Shown: positions 8,739 through 17,849, counted from the first letter of the stretch. The stretch is 31,274 bases of DNA from QHWK01 sp035315685 (GCA_035315685.1 DATFXR010000381.1:1-31274); one strand, 5' to 3'. Translations and numbers: made by a program. Notes: generated by a model not told the origin, from the sequence alone.

Positions 8739-9293
8739 TCACTTCGACGGCGCGGCGATCGTCAGCTGCACCGGCGCCGCCGCGAAGTCGTCGAGGACGA
8801 TGCCGTCCGGCGCCGGCTTCACGCGAGCGGCGCCAGACATCGTCCCCGTTCCAGCGCCGCCCGCGTCGAGCGTGAGATCCACGACCGTCAGCTCGTAGCC
8901 AGCCCGCGACTTCGTCTCGTCAGCCGTGAGGAAGAACAGCGGCTTGCTTGCGGCGATGACGAGCCGCGTGCGATCGCCCACCGTCGTTTCCCACGCGTAC
9001 TGCACCTTGACCTCGCGGTTCTGCGTGGCGATCGTGCCGATCGTCGGCAGCGGCCGAAGCGCGTTCATGAACCCCTGGTAGCCGTTGAATTTCAGCCCGT
9101 CGAGCACGCGGGTGCGTCTCGACGGCTCCATGAGGCGATCGATCTTGATCGTCACGGTCGAGGTGACGCTCGTTTCGCCGGTCTTGACCAGTGCCTGCGC
9201 GACCAGCGTCCGTGGATAGCCGCCGGCCGCATGCGCGAGCGCGCCGATACACAGAAGTAGCACCGGCGCCGTGAGCGCGAGCCACCGTGCCAT
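8739..9293 (-). CDS. Secreted protein of unknown function
   Basis: 184 aa. The ATG at 9293 begins MARWLALTAPVLLLCIGALA, a textbook signal peptide with likely cleavage after AHA. The frame stays open upstream to 9464 but that part is charged and lacks a secretory pattern, so I chose the internal ATG; GAG lies about 5 nt upstream. The mature part has beta-rich segments (TSTVTIKIDRLMEP, VKVQYAWETTVGDRTRLVIA) and near the C-terminus a glycine-rich turn (GGAGTGTMSGAARV). No cysteines in the mature part, no catalytic motif, no family I can name. It is followed at 25 nt by the outer-membrane barrel gene, suggesting a shared envelope role. Confidence 0.65.
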   Translation of the reverse strand: MARWLALTAPVLLLCIGALAHAAGGYPRTLVAQALVKTGETSVTSTVTIKIDRLMEPSRRTRVLDGLKFNGYQGFMNALRPLPTIGTIATQNREVKVQYAWETTVGDRTRLVIAASKPLFFLTADETKSRAGYELTVVDLTLDAGGAGTGTMSGAARVKPAPDGIVLDDFAAAPVQLTIAAPSK

Positions 9294-9478
9294 CGAGCTC
9301 GTGTGGTGAGGCGACACCCCGTCCAATCGTTCGCGTCTGCTCATTGCAGCGCGTGTGAGAGCAATCCCGCTGCCCGGAAGGCAGGTCGGAGGCTCACGGG
9401 CGGCGGCGGGGTTCTGGCGGAAATTCGCGCAGCGGCGCGCAACCCGACGATATTTCGCAGGCATCCGACGTATCGTGG

Positions 9479-9494
9479 CTCCGCCTTTTCGGAG
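9479..9494 (-). terminator. Small hairpin in the 249-nt gap after the sensor kinase gene
   Basis: CTCCG (9479-9483) and CGGAG (9490-9494) enclose a CCTTTT loop, about 50 nt past the stop of the minus-strand kinase. The stem is only 5 bp and no U-tract follows. The remainder of 9294-9542 shows no gene; it presumably also carries the promoter of the secreted protein gene at 9293. Confidence 0.25.
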
Positions 9495-9542
9495 GCGCTC
9501 TGAGATATCGGGCGGGCGATGCCGCGGGCGGCTAATCGACTG

Positions 9543-11354
9543 TCATACGGCGGTGGTCGCTGTCGCGCCAAGCGCCGCGAGGGGCACCGTGACCTCGACC
9601 TGCGTGCCCCCACCGGGCTTCGATCGAATCTGCAGCGTCGCTCCGACCTGCTCCGCACGTTCGCTCATGCTGATCAGACCGAGTCCGTAGTGCGCCGCCT
9701 CCACGTCGAAGCCGACGCCGTCATCGGTCACGGTCAGCACGAGTGCGTCCGGCCCACCGGCCAGCTGAATCACCACGTCACGGGCCCGGCTGTGCGCGAC
9801 GGCGTTTCGCACCGCTTCCTGCGCGATGCGAAACAGACACAGCATCAATTCATGCGGCAGCGCCGGCGGCACGCTGTGGTGCGCGAACGTCACCTTGACG
9901 TCGCTGGTCGAGAGCTCGCGCTGAAGGCCGGCGATCGCCGGCACGAGCCCCAGCAATCGCAGGTTCTCGGGGTGCAGCCGGTGGGAGAGGTCGCGCACGC
10001 TCCTGCTCACCGCCTGCGCGTGATCCAGCGCGCCCAGTGTGAGCCGTTCGACGTCGTCGGTGCGCGCGGCGCGAGTCTGGTTGAGCAGTTGAAGATCGAT
10101 CGTCAGGACCGCCAGCTGCTGGCTGATGTCGTCGTGCAGTTCCCGCGCAATCCGCGAGCGCTCGCGTTCCTGCGCGGTGAGCAGTCGCTTGCCGAGATTG
10201 CGGATCCGATCGTAGCTGACGCGCAACCTGGCCTGACTGGCCTGCAGCTGCGTTTCGGCCTCCCGTCGCCTCGAACGCTGGACCAGCAAGCCCGCGATCA
10301 GCGTGGCCTGCGCGAGCAGAATGGCGAAGGCGCCCAGGATGTAGGCCCTGTAGCGGTCCCAGGTCGACGAGTCACGGAACCTGACCCGCGTTCCCGTGGG
10401 GACACGCGCTTCGCTGATCCTCCATCGCCGCAGCTGTCGCCAGTCAACCTGCTTCACATTCAGGTCGGCCGACGACACGGGAATGCTGTCGGCGCGCTCT
10501 CCGTTGAGCACTCTGACTGCCAGCGCGCCCACCGTCTGCGCCTGCGCCACCTGGTCCTTCAGGCTGCCGCCGACGATGCCGTGGTCCATCGCCGAATCCA
10601 CCCAGCAGTAGATCGGTGCGTTCGCCGTCGCTGCGAGCCGATCCAGGTATTCCAACGGATTGAACATCTGGTTGCTGCCGTCGCGCTCGACGATCAAGTA
10701 GTAGACGATCGAATGTTCAGGCAACGTCTGCAGCCGTGCCTGGAGCTCCTTGGTCGGGAGACCCGAGAGGTAGGTGATGTCGAGGCGGGGTTCGAAGGCT
10801 CGCAGTCGCGTTCGCGCCAGGTTCTCGAGCGCCCGGTTGCTGGCGTCAGCGCCGCTGACGACGAAGACATGACGGACGTCCGGCTGAAGCGCGATGGCCA
10901 TCTCGACCGTGCCCGCGAGGTCCACGGGCGCAGTGATGCCGGTCGAGTTCGAGAGTCGAGGCGACGACGAGCGTGACTCGAAGAAGACGACCGGCACATC
11001 CGGGAACAGCAGGGCGCGATATGCGCGAAGGAAGTCGAGCGGCGTATCGCCCATCGCCACGACGAGGTCGAAGGCCTTCCCGGCGTATTTCAGGCGCAGG
11101 AAGTCGCGAAACGCGCTCTGGTAGTCGATGCTCGAGAATCTGGCCTGGTCGATGAATTCCGAGTAGTAGTCCACATCGGTGGCGAGATCGTACTCCAGGA
11201 TTTTCGGCAACTCGCGGTCACCGACCACGGCGATCTGTGCATCCCGCCGCGTCGCGTAGAGCACGAGGACCTGCTTCTGCCTGTCCTGGCCGCTCGCCGC
11301 TTTCACGGGAGCGGGGCCGGCGACGATCGCCACGAGCAGCAGCCAGCGCACCAT
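9543..11354 (-). CDS. Sensor histidine kinase, NarL/DegS type, with ABC substrate-binding-like sensor domain
   Basis: 603 aa. Signal sequence (residues 1-20), then an extracytoplasmic domain of about 290 aa resembling the ABC-transporter substrate-binding-protein fold (KQVLVLYATRRD..., FDLVVAMGDTPLDFLR, FPDVPVVFFES, HVFVVSGADASNRALE), one transmembrane helix (YILGAFAILLAQATLIAGLL), a short coiled coil, then a HisKA_3 domain with RIARELHDDISQQL (phosphoacceptor His about 407) and HATPase_c with N-box EAVRNAVAHS (Asn about 517) and DDGVGF plus GLGLISMSERA. All catalytic boxes look intact. The expected partner is a LuxR-type response regulator, and none lies in the window. It sits 33 nt after the TonB-dependent receptor gene, so the two are probably co-transcribed. 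The ligand is not predictable. Confidence 0.9.
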   Translation of the reverse strand: MVRWLLLVAIVAGPAPVKAASGQDRQKQVLVLYATRRDAQIAVVGDRELPKILEYDLATDVDYYSEFIDQARFSSIDYQSAFRDFLRLKYAGKAFDLVVAMGDTPLDFLRAYRALLFPDVPVVFFESRSSSPRLSNSTGITAPVDLAGTVEMAIALQPDVRHVFVVSGADASNRALENLARTRLRAFEPRLDITYLSGLPTKELQARLQTLPEHSIVYYLIVERDGSNQMFNPLEYLDRLAATANAPIYCWVDSAMDHGIVGGSLKDQVAQAQTVGALAVRVLNGERADSIPVSSADLNVKQVDWRQLRRWRISEARVPTGTRVRFRDSSTWDRYRAYILGAFAILLAQATLIAGLLVQRSRRREAETQLQASQARLRVSYDRIRNLGKRLLTAQERERSRIARELHDDISQQLAVLTIDLQLLNQTRAARTDDVERLTLGALDHAQAVSRSVRDLSHRLHPENLRLLGLVPAIAGLQRELSTSDVKVTFAHHSVPPALPHELMLCLFRIAQEAVRNAVAHSRARDVVIQLAGGPDALVLTVTDDGVGFDVEAAHYGLGLISMSERAEQVGATLQIRSKPGGGTQVEVTVPLAALGATATTAV

Positions 11355-11387
11355 CGAAACAGCTGTGAAGGATATCCGGATGCCGCG

Positions 11388-14300
11388 CTAGAAGTCGATC
11401 TCGCCGGTGATCTTGAAGAAGCGCGGCGTCATGATCGTCATCGGCTGCAGCCACGTTCCGCCCGGGACGAACGCGGTGTTGTAAGAGAGGGCGGCGCTCG
11501 AATTGAGCGCGTTGTAGATGTCGAGCGCGACCATGGTACGAGTGCCACCGAACTTCAGAATCTTCGCGATCCGTAGATCGAGCTCGTTGATGCGGTCGCC
11601 GTACATCGTGCCGGGCGGGATCAGGTTGACGGTGACGTTGGCGGCGTTGCCGGAGAGATTCCTGCCGAGCGACGGCGCCACGATCGAATTCGGTGCCGCG
11701 TAGTCGGCCGCCAGCGCCGCGCCCGGCTTGCTCTGAAACGTCGCGGCGAGCTCGATGCCGCCTTTCGGCAGGGTGTACGACGACAGGCCGCGCAGCTGCG
11801 TCAGGAATCCGGTTGCGACGTGGCAGTACGGACTGACCGGGGTCACCGCGGATCCCATCAGGCCGGCGCCAAACCCGCTCGTACCGGTGACAGCCGTCGA
11901 CAGCTCGGGCAGATCCGCGCGCACATCGCAGTTGTCGGACACGGTCCGGCCGCTGCTCGTCCCGCCGACGATCGTCAGTCCGCTGGACGGCCTGATGTTG
12001 AGCGTCACGTCGACGCCGTTGAAGTACTGCAGCCAGGTACCGTAGTTGCTCGAATCGGCGACGACGTTGTTCACCTGACCGGCTTTCTCGGGCACGACGT
12101 CGTACAGGCCGGAGATCGTGTACCCGCCACCGCCAGGCAGGCGGGGATCCGCCGGCGCGACGAGGCTGAACGGCGTGAGATCCGACGGCTGCAGCGACAG
12201 GTTGTCGGCCACGGAAAACCCGTGGAACCAGCGCCGGGTGTAGGCCACGTTCACCGACGCATGGGCGACGATTTGATGCTCGACCGACACGCCGAGATTC
12301 CAGTCCGAGGGCCGGACGCCCCAGCCGTCGAGCAGCGCCGGATCGAAGTTGTTGGTGAGAATGTTCTTCCCGAAGTTGGTGTTCGAGATCACGCCGCACA
12401 TATCGCCGCCGCTCGCGCGGAGATCCTGGGTGGAGGGGTTCAGCAGATCGCAATCGGGCACGAAGTTGCCGTTCGCGTCGGTCCACGCGCGCGTGACGCC
12501 CGCCGTTCCGAACACCATCGTCGTCTGGGGCATCCGCAGCGTCGGATTCGTGTTGGCGTAGTTGCCGTTCACGCCGGCGCCTTCCAGGTACTTGCCGACG
12601 CTCACTCTGAGCACGGTGTTGCCACTGCCGAAGAGATCGTAAGCCGCGCCCATTCGCGGCGTGATGTCCTTGTAGCTGTCCACGCCGCGCGTTTCCGGAA
12701 TGATGATCGGCGTCGGCAGGAACCTCGACGGGCCTTCCTGCTGCATCGGGAACCAGCTGCGCGCGCGATCGAAGCGCACCGCGCCCTGCAGGGTCAGGCG
12801 CCGCCGCGTCCACTGCTCCTGCGCGAACACGCCGTCCCAGCCCGCGCGCGCGTTGTTCACCCAGGGCGAAATCGACTCGGTCAGCTGATTGGGGACGCCG
12901 TTGCTGACGCGATAGGTGAGGTGCTGATCGTTCGTCATCCACGTCCGATCGTCGGTCATCAGACTGTGCTGATAGCCGATCTTGAGACTGTGCGTGCCGG
13001 TGACGTACGAGAGCGAGCCTTTCCACAGATACGAGCCGGTGTAGGCGACGCTGAAATCCTGCGACCGGTACACCAGACCGGGAATGTTGCCGTTCGCCGC
13101 ACAGCCGTTCGCGCACTGTTCGGCGACGCGAATCAGGTCGCGGGTCGGGTTCGGTGTGCGCTCGAAGTTGCCGACGCCGAAATAGGTGCCGCCGAAACCG
13201 GCTTCGAGAAGCACCGTGCTGGTCAGCGGTGAGGACCACGTGGCCTGCGACACCTGGAGGGGTCGTCCGAGCACGCCGACCGCTTCGGGCGAGATACGCG
13301 ACGGCTCCGAGAGGCCGGGAGTAGCGCCGCTGCACGTGCGACACAACGCCTGCGCGTCCCAGAAGCCGGTGACCTTGTTGCGCGGCGTCGCCTGCCACGT
13401 CACTCGACCGCTCGCGTTCTCGAACACGCGGTCTGAATATTCACGGCGGCTGAAATCGGGCGCGTACAACCATTTCGTGGCGTCGCCCGCGTTCAGGTTG
13501 TAGTACACGTTCGCGCTCGCCTTGGTGCTTCCACCGGCGTGCGCGTTGACGAAATACCAGACGCGGTCGCGGACGATCGGGCCGCCGAGCGTCCCGGTGA
13601 CGTCGTAGACCTTGGTCAACGGAGTCGGCGCGGTCACACCCTGGTCCCTGAGCGCCTGGGTGAGGTTGTCCGACTGGAGCGCCTGCCCGGTGCCGCTGAA
13701 AAACGCGGATCCACGTGTCGTGTTTCCCCCGGCTTTGGGCACGATGTTCATCATCAGCCCCGACGTCTCGGTCTCACCCAGCGCGCCCGCCTCCGAGAAC
13801 GTCACGTCCTGAGCGTTGCCGACGTCCACGGTGTAGCTCGTCGCCGAGTTCCCGGCGGGCGGACTGCCGACGTTCAGCCCGTCGACGAACAGCCGACCCT
13901 CGTTCGCTCGACCACCGTGGATCGGGAACGACGTCGTCGCGGTGCCCGTGACCGTGTCGTTGGTGGTCGTGACGACGCCCGGCACGAGGACGACGATCGC
14001 GTTGTAGCTGCGCACCGTTGGGATTGCCTTGAGGAGCGGCCCGCCGAGACTGACATCGTGCTTCGCGCTGTAGACGTCGACCGGCAGCGCCTGACCCGTG
14101 ACGGTGACCGTATCGGTGAGCGGACCAACGCGAAGCTGGGCGTCGGCGGTCGTCGTCGCCGATCCGGTCACCTCGACGTCCGTGCGTACCAACGGGCTCC
14201 AGCCGTCGAGGAGAAAAGTCAGGGAGTACAGACCCGGACGCAGATTTTCGATGCGGTACTGTCCGGCTGCGTCGGTGGCGGTCGTGCGCACCCGTTCGAT

Positions 14301-14474
14301 GAGCTCAGGACTCTGCGCTTCCACGGTGACGTGTGGCAGCACTGCACCGGTCGGGTCCGTCACCACCCCGGCCACGGCGCCCTGACCAAAGACGGTCGCC
14401 GGGATTGCCAGGCACAACGCGACGATAGCGAGTGTGATCCGCGTGCTCCGAATCGGCGAGCCAAAGGCCTGCAT
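11388..14474 (-). CDS. TonB-dependent receptor, Oar-like, with N-terminal carboxypeptidase-regulatory-like domain
   Basis: 1028 aa. Signal peptide (hydrophobic ITLAIVALCLAIPATVFG), then a carboxypeptidase-regulatory-like domain at about 32-110 (GAVAGVVTDPTGAVLPHVTV ... GQYRIENLRPGLYSL), a plug domain around 125-260 (VTVTGQALPV, IPTVRSYNAIVVLVPGV), then a long outer-membrane barrel ending in FFKITGEIDF with a terminal Phe. This architecture is abundant in Acidobacteriota, where such proteins are thought to import or bind glycans or peptides. The substrate is not predictable. The frame extends to a GTG at 14546, but the ATG at 14474 gives a standard signal peptide; neither has a strong Shine-Dalgarno. 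The following kinase gene, 33 nt away, may sense the same ligand. Confidence 0.93.
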   Translation of the reverse strand: MQAFGSPIRSTRITLAIVALCLAIPATVFGQGAVAGVVTDPTGAVLPHVTVEAQSPELIERVRTTATDAAGQYRIENLRPGLYSLTFLLDGWSPLVRTDVEVTGSATTTADAQLRVGPLTDTVTVTGQALPVDVYSAKHDVSLGGPLLKAIPTVRSYNAIVVLVPGVVTTTNDTVTGTATTSFPIHGGRANEGRLFVDGLNVGSPPAGNSATSYTVDVGNAQDVTFSEAGALGETETSGLMMNIVPKAGGNTTRGSAFFSGTGQALQSDNLTQALRDQGVTAPTPLTKVYDVTGTLGGPIVRDRVWYFVNAHAGGSTKASANVYYNLNAGDATKWLYAPDFSRREYSDRVFENASGRVTWQATPRNKVTGFWDAQALCRTCSGATPGLSEPSRISPEAVGVLGRPLQVSQATWSSPLTSTVLLEAGFGGTYFGVGNFERTPNPTRDLIRVAEQCANGCAANGNIPGLVYRSQDFSVAYTGSYLWKGSLSYVTGTHSLKIGYQHSLMTDDRTWMTNDQHLTYRVSNGVPNQLTESISPWVNNARAGWDGVFAQEQWTRRRLTLQGAVRFDRARSWFPMQQEGPSRFLPTPIIIPETRGVDSYKDITPRMGAAYDLFGSGNTVLRVSVGKYLEGAGVNGNYANTNPTLRMPQTTMVFGTAGVTRAWTDANGNFVPDCDLLNPSTQDLRASGGDMCGVISNTNFGKNILTNNFDPALLDGWGVRPSDWNLGVSVEHQIVAHASVNVAYTRRWFHGFSVADNLSLQPSDLTPFSLVAPADPRLPGGGGYTISGLYDVVPEKAGQVNNVVADSSNYGTWLQYFNGVDVTLNIRPSSGLTIVGGTSSGRTVSDNCDVRADLPELSTAVTGTSGFGAGLMGSAVTPVSPYCHVATGFLTQLRGLSSYTLPKGGIELAATFQSKPGAALAADYAAPNSIVAPSLGRNLSGNAANVTVNLIPPGTMYGDRINELDLRIAKILKFGGTRTMVALDIYNALNSSAALSYNTAFVPGGTWLQPMTIMTPRFFKITGEIDF

Positions 14475-14617
14475 CGCGAATGCATACGATACACCGCCGT
14501 GCGACACGAAAATGTGAACTTCGCTTGACAGTTTCACCGCGCCCACGCGACGAGGGCGCGCGCGCCGTGTTCAGCGTGGTCCGGCTCCGGCGGCGGCGGC
14601 CGGAGGCGAGCGGGCAC

Positions 14618-14668
14618 GTCGGCTACGGGAGCGGTCGCGAGGAGGGTGTCGCCGCGCCCGTAGCCGAC
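14618..14668. terminator. 12-bp perfect inverted repeat downstream of the TIM-barrel gene
   Basis: GTCGGCTACGGG (14618-14629) pairs perfectly with CCCGTAGCCGAC (14657-14668) across a 27-nt loop; an outer GCACGT/ACGTGC pair (14614-14619 and 14674-14679) partly extends it. It lies 19 nt beyond the stop of the TIM-barrel gene on the minus strand and about 145 nt before the receptor start, so it may end the oxidase/TIM-barrel transcript or serve as a regulatory site. No U-tract is present. Confidence 0.45.
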
Positions 14669-14686
14669 CCGCCACGTGCGATGCGG

Positions 14687-15604
14687 TCAGAGCGCAGTTT
14701 CCGCCGCATACGCCAGACATTTCTTCACTTCGTCGATCGAATTCGCGGCGCCGCCGTACTCGCAGTCCACGTAGCCGCGGATCCGCCACATCTCGTCCTT
14801 CACGAGCTTGAGCACGTCGCGAATCGGCGTATCACCCGCTCCCCACGGCAGGTCCTCGCCCTGATTCTTCCGCCGATCCTTCAGGCGCAGGTTCGCGACA
14901 TCCCGGTGATGCGCGCGCAGATAGTCCAGCGAATCGAGATTGGCGGCGGTGAAGTTGCCGACGTCGAGGCTGACCTTGAAGTATCTCGACATGCGCAGTG
15001 CTGCAGCGAAGCTCTCCGGCGAACCGATCGCGTCGGCATCGTCGATCCGCGAGCCGCCGTGCAACGCGACGATCGTCCGGTGACGCTCGGCGATCGGCGC
15101 CATCCGTGCGGCGACGTCGAGCGTCGTCGACGCGGTGATCGTCTCGGCGCCGAGTGCCTTCGCCGTTGAAAAGGCGGCATCGATCTCCTCGTCGGTGAAG
15201 CTCGCGTCCGGACTGACGTTGAACGCGGCAATCGCGATGCCGTGCTTTTCGAACTTCCGGCCGATCGCGCGGAAGTAGGCGGCCGGCGTGCGCAGCCGCC
15301 ATTTCCGCTGCTCCCGACGCACCATCTGCCGCGCCATCGACGACATGGTGTGATGGCGATGTGACGCCATGAAACGCGCTTCGACGTGCGGCGCGTACAG
15401 CTCGCAATACTGGACGCCGCAGGCGACGAGCGCCTCGATCAGCCCGTCGATGGGATCGCTTCCCGGGGCAAGCTGCAGATCGCGGAAGCTCGCCGTGTGC
15501 ACGCCAGGCGCCAGATCGCTGCTGCGGGTGAAGGCATACGCGTTGAGCAGCGGCGCTCCCACCCCGACCAGCACGCCTTTCAGGAGATCTCGTCTGCTGT
15601 ACAT
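14687..15604 (-). CDS. Exported TIM-barrel protein, sugar phosphate isomerase/epimerase (xylose-isomerase-like) family
   Basis: 305 aa. The N-terminus MYSRRDLLKGVLVGVG carries a twin-arginine motif (SRRDLLK) before a hydrophobic stretch, so Tat export is likely. The body matches the AP-endonuclease-2/xylose-isomerase-like TIM barrel: CGVQYCELYAPHVEA, IAAFNVSPDASFTDEEIDAAF, ALGAETITAST, RTIVALHGG, FKVSLDVGNFTAA, VANLRLKDRRKNQGEDLPWG, and GYVDCEYGG near the C-terminus. His, Asp and Glu residues at strand ends could bind a divalent metal. Start ATG 15604 has GGGAGG 7 nt upstream. It follows the multicopper oxidase gene by 11 nt, so the two are an operon. Substrate unknown; exported members of this superfamily are common in Acidobacteriota and Planctomycetota and mostly uncharacterised. 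Confidence 0.85.
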   Translation of the reverse strand: MYSRRDLLKGVLVGVGAPLLNAYAFTRSSDLAPGVHTASFRDLQLAPGSDPIDGLIEALVACGVQYCELYAPHVEARFMASHRHHTMSSMARQMVRREQRKWRLRTPAAYFRAIGRKFEKHGIAIAAFNVSPDASFTDEEIDAAFSTAKALGAETITASTTLDVAARMAPIAERHRTIVALHGGSRIDDADAIGSPESFAAALRMSRYFKVSLDVGNFTAANLDSLDYLRAHHRDVANLRLKDRRKNQGEDLPWGAGDTPIRDVLKLVKDEMWRIRGYVDCEYGGAANSIDEVKKCLAYAAETAL

Positions 15605-15615
15605 CGCAAACCTCC

Positions 15616-17667
15616 CTACCCGTTCGGGTTCTGCGGTTTGCCGACCGCCATCGGCCGCATCATGTCGTGGTCCTCGTGATCGAGGATGTGACAGTGCCAG
15701 ACGTATTGACCCGCGAGATCGAACTTCGCGACGAGCCGCGTGATCTCACCGGGGTAGGCGATGAGCGTGTCCTTCGCGCCGGTTTCCCACGCCTCGGGCG
15801 GCCGCGCGGGTCCCGGCGGCGCGTCAGGATGCTCGGGATCGAACGGCGCCCGGTCGACGACGTGGAACTGCGTCTGGTGGATGTGAATCGGATGCGCGTC
15901 TTCAGTGAAGTTGCGAATCTCCCACACCTCTGTCCCGAGGCCCGGATTCTCGGTCATCGGATCCATCCACGCGAGCGGTTTGCCGGTTCCGTCGGTGTTG
16001 ACCGTGCCGAGGAGCCCGACGGTCGGCCCGAACGGAACCGCAGTCGGATCGCCGCATGCTGCCTCCCGGATCGGAACCGCGAACGTGCCGTCAGGATTGG
16101 CGACGACGTTGACGGTGCTCGATTCGAGCTCGTTCAAGGAGACGCGGCGCAGCCGTCCAGCCGCGGCCGGAGCCAAGCTGGCGGTGAGCGGCAGTCGATC
16201 CGGCGACACGCTGCGGTCGACCGAGCGGGACGCCCGCACGTGGAATTGCATCACACCGCCAGTTGTCTGCGGATCGGCGACCGGGAAATCGAGGCCGGGC
16301 ACACCGCCGCCAAACGGCGAATCGGGCCCGACGTTCAGCAACGTAACGGTCGTAGCGACGGGGACGCGCGTGAAGTCGACGATCACGTCAGCCCGTTCTG
16401 CAGGCGCCATCAGCAGTCGCGTCAGCTTCGCCGGACGAGCCAGGAAGCCACCATCGCTGCCGATTTGCCAGAACGGGAGCGTGTCGCGATCGAGTTGCAG
16501 GATCAGCGTCCGCGCGTTGCACGCGTTCAGGAACCGGAACCGGTAGCGGCGTTGCTCGACGTCGAGGTACGGCCACGTGTTCCCGTTCACCATCATCGTG
16601 TTGCCGAAGAACTCCGGGTTCCAGATTGCCGACACGTCGCTCGGACGTCCGTCGCAGGCGCGTGCAGGAATGAAGGGCACGCGAAGATCGCCCTTCGAGA
16701 CGCCTTCGAAGAAGGCGCGATCCGCGGGAAAGAACAGCGACCCGTCCGCATTGAACGAGCGGTCCTGAATCAGAATCGGAATTTCGTAGTAGCTCGTCGT
16801 CGCCGGGTCACCCACCGATGGCGCCGGTCCGGGCAGCAGCGGTCGGGCGGTGTTGTCGAGCGCGTCGCCGCGAAGGAGATAAAACGTCGCAAGGCCGGCG
16901 TGCACGTTCGCACGCGTGATCCCGAGCGTGTGATCGTGGGCCCACAGCGTCGCGGCCGCCTGGTCGTTGGTGTAGTCGAACGTCGCAGTGCCGGGCGCCC
17001 ACGGCGATGGCAGACGCGGCGCTGCCTTCTTCCGGAAGAATCGGTACCACGTGCCTTCGGTGGCATAGCCGCGCGGAATGTCGGCCGCCGCCGGCAGGTA
17101 CCACGCCTCGGGGTAGCCGTCGCTGTCGTCGAGCGTGTGACCGCCGTGGAGGTGAGCGACGAGCGGCACCGGACCGAGATACGGCGCCGGGTTCATGCCC
17201 ATCCCGTCGCGCGGGCCCGGCGGGTTCGCCCAGTGCAATGTCTGATCGATCGGCAGCAGGTGCGGGCGGAAGCGGCCGTCGCGATCGACGAGATCGTTCT
17301 TCCACATCACCCGTGCGACGCGGCCGACCCGCGCTTCAAAGGTGGACCCGGGCGAATGAAACGTGCCCGGGTGGTTGATCGATCCGTACGCCCAGAGAGG
17401 CGTCGCCGGCAGCCCGACGGGCAGCACCTGCTGCCGGACCTGCCGCGCTGCGACCTCGTAGTAGTCGATCGCGCCCGCTGTACTCGTCGGCGGCATCGCC
17501 GGCGGAACGAACAGCGGCGTCACGAACCGGGGAATTCCGTAGGGATCGAGCGTGCCGCCAGCGACTGGCTGCGCGAATGCCCGCTGAATGAACCCGAACG
17601 TCGACGCCAGGTACAGCGCAGACCCGCCTACCGTCCCCGCCTTCAGAAAATCGCGACGCGTTGCCAT
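15616..17667 (-). CDS. Multicopper oxidase, CotA/laccase-like, Tat-exported
   Basis: 683 aa; oxidises phenolic or metal substrates with four-electron reduction of O2, outside the cytoplasmic membrane. N-terminal TRRDFLKAG is a twin-arginine signal followed by GGSALYLAS. Copper motifs in order: HLHGG (172-176, His172/His174), WAHDH (His244/His246), HPIHIHQ (592-598), and HCHILDHEDHDMM (658 onward; His658-Cys659-His660, His664, Met669). Thus type 1 ligands His592, Cys659, His664 and axial Met669 and all type 2/3 histidines appear present. DDSDGYPEAWY after the first motif and the HCHILxHEDxDMMRPM ending closely resemble Bacillus CotA. GAGGAGG lies 5 nt upstream of ATG 17667. The presumed promoter is in 17668-17849. 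Laccase, bilirubin oxidase or metal oxidase activity cannot be decided by eye. Confidence 0.93.
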   Translation of the reverse strand: MATRRDFLKAGTVGGSALYLASTFGFIQRAFAQPVAGGTLDPYGIPRFVTPLFVPPAMPPTSTAGAIDYYEVAARQVRQQVLPVGLPATPLWAYGSINHPGTFHSPGSTFEARVGRVARVMWKNDLVDRDGRFRPHLLPIDQTLHWANPPGPRDGMGMNPAPYLGPVPLVAHLHGGHTLDDSDGYPEAWYLPAAADIPRGYATEGTWYRFFRKKAAPRLPSPWAPGTATFDYTNDQAAATLWAHDHTLGITRANVHAGLATFYLLRGDALDNTARPLLPGPAPSVGDPATTSYYEIPILIQDRSFNADGSLFFPADRAFFEGVSKGDLRVPFIPARACDGRPSDVSAIWNPEFFGNTMMVNGNTWPYLDVEQRRYRFRFLNACNARTLILQLDRDTLPFWQIGSDGGFLARPAKLTRLLMAPAERADVIVDFTRVPVATTVTLLNVGPDSPFGGGVPGLDFPVADPQTTGGVMQFHVRASRSVDRSVSPDRLPLTASLAPAAAGRLRRVSLNELESSTVNVVANPDGTFAVPIREAACGDPTAVPFGPTVGLLGTVNTDGTGKPLAWMDPMTENPGLGTEVWEIRNFTEDAHPIHIHQTQFHVVDRAPFDPEHPDAPPGPARPPEAWETGAKDTLIAYPGEITRLVAKFDLAGQYVWHCHILDHEDHDMMRPMAVGKPQNPNG

Positions 17668-17849
17668 ACGGCCTCCTCTGTCCCGTTTTCACTCACCGAT
17701 GTGCTGTGTGCTGGCAGCGAGAAATGCGGGAGTCAGGCTAAGGGAAAAGCCTCGACGGCCGATGCGGAAACCCCTGTAAATTTGTCGAAAAGAATGCCCG
17801 AACCGGCACCGGACGGCGGATCTAATCTTCGCCTCACGAACGCGGCGAA

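Noticed and set aside
11218..13398. 726-codon open frame on the minus strand
   Set aside because: It overlaps the TonB-dependent receptor in another frame; the receptor frame has the signal peptide, plug and C-terminal Phe, this one has only Arg/Gln-rich sequence.
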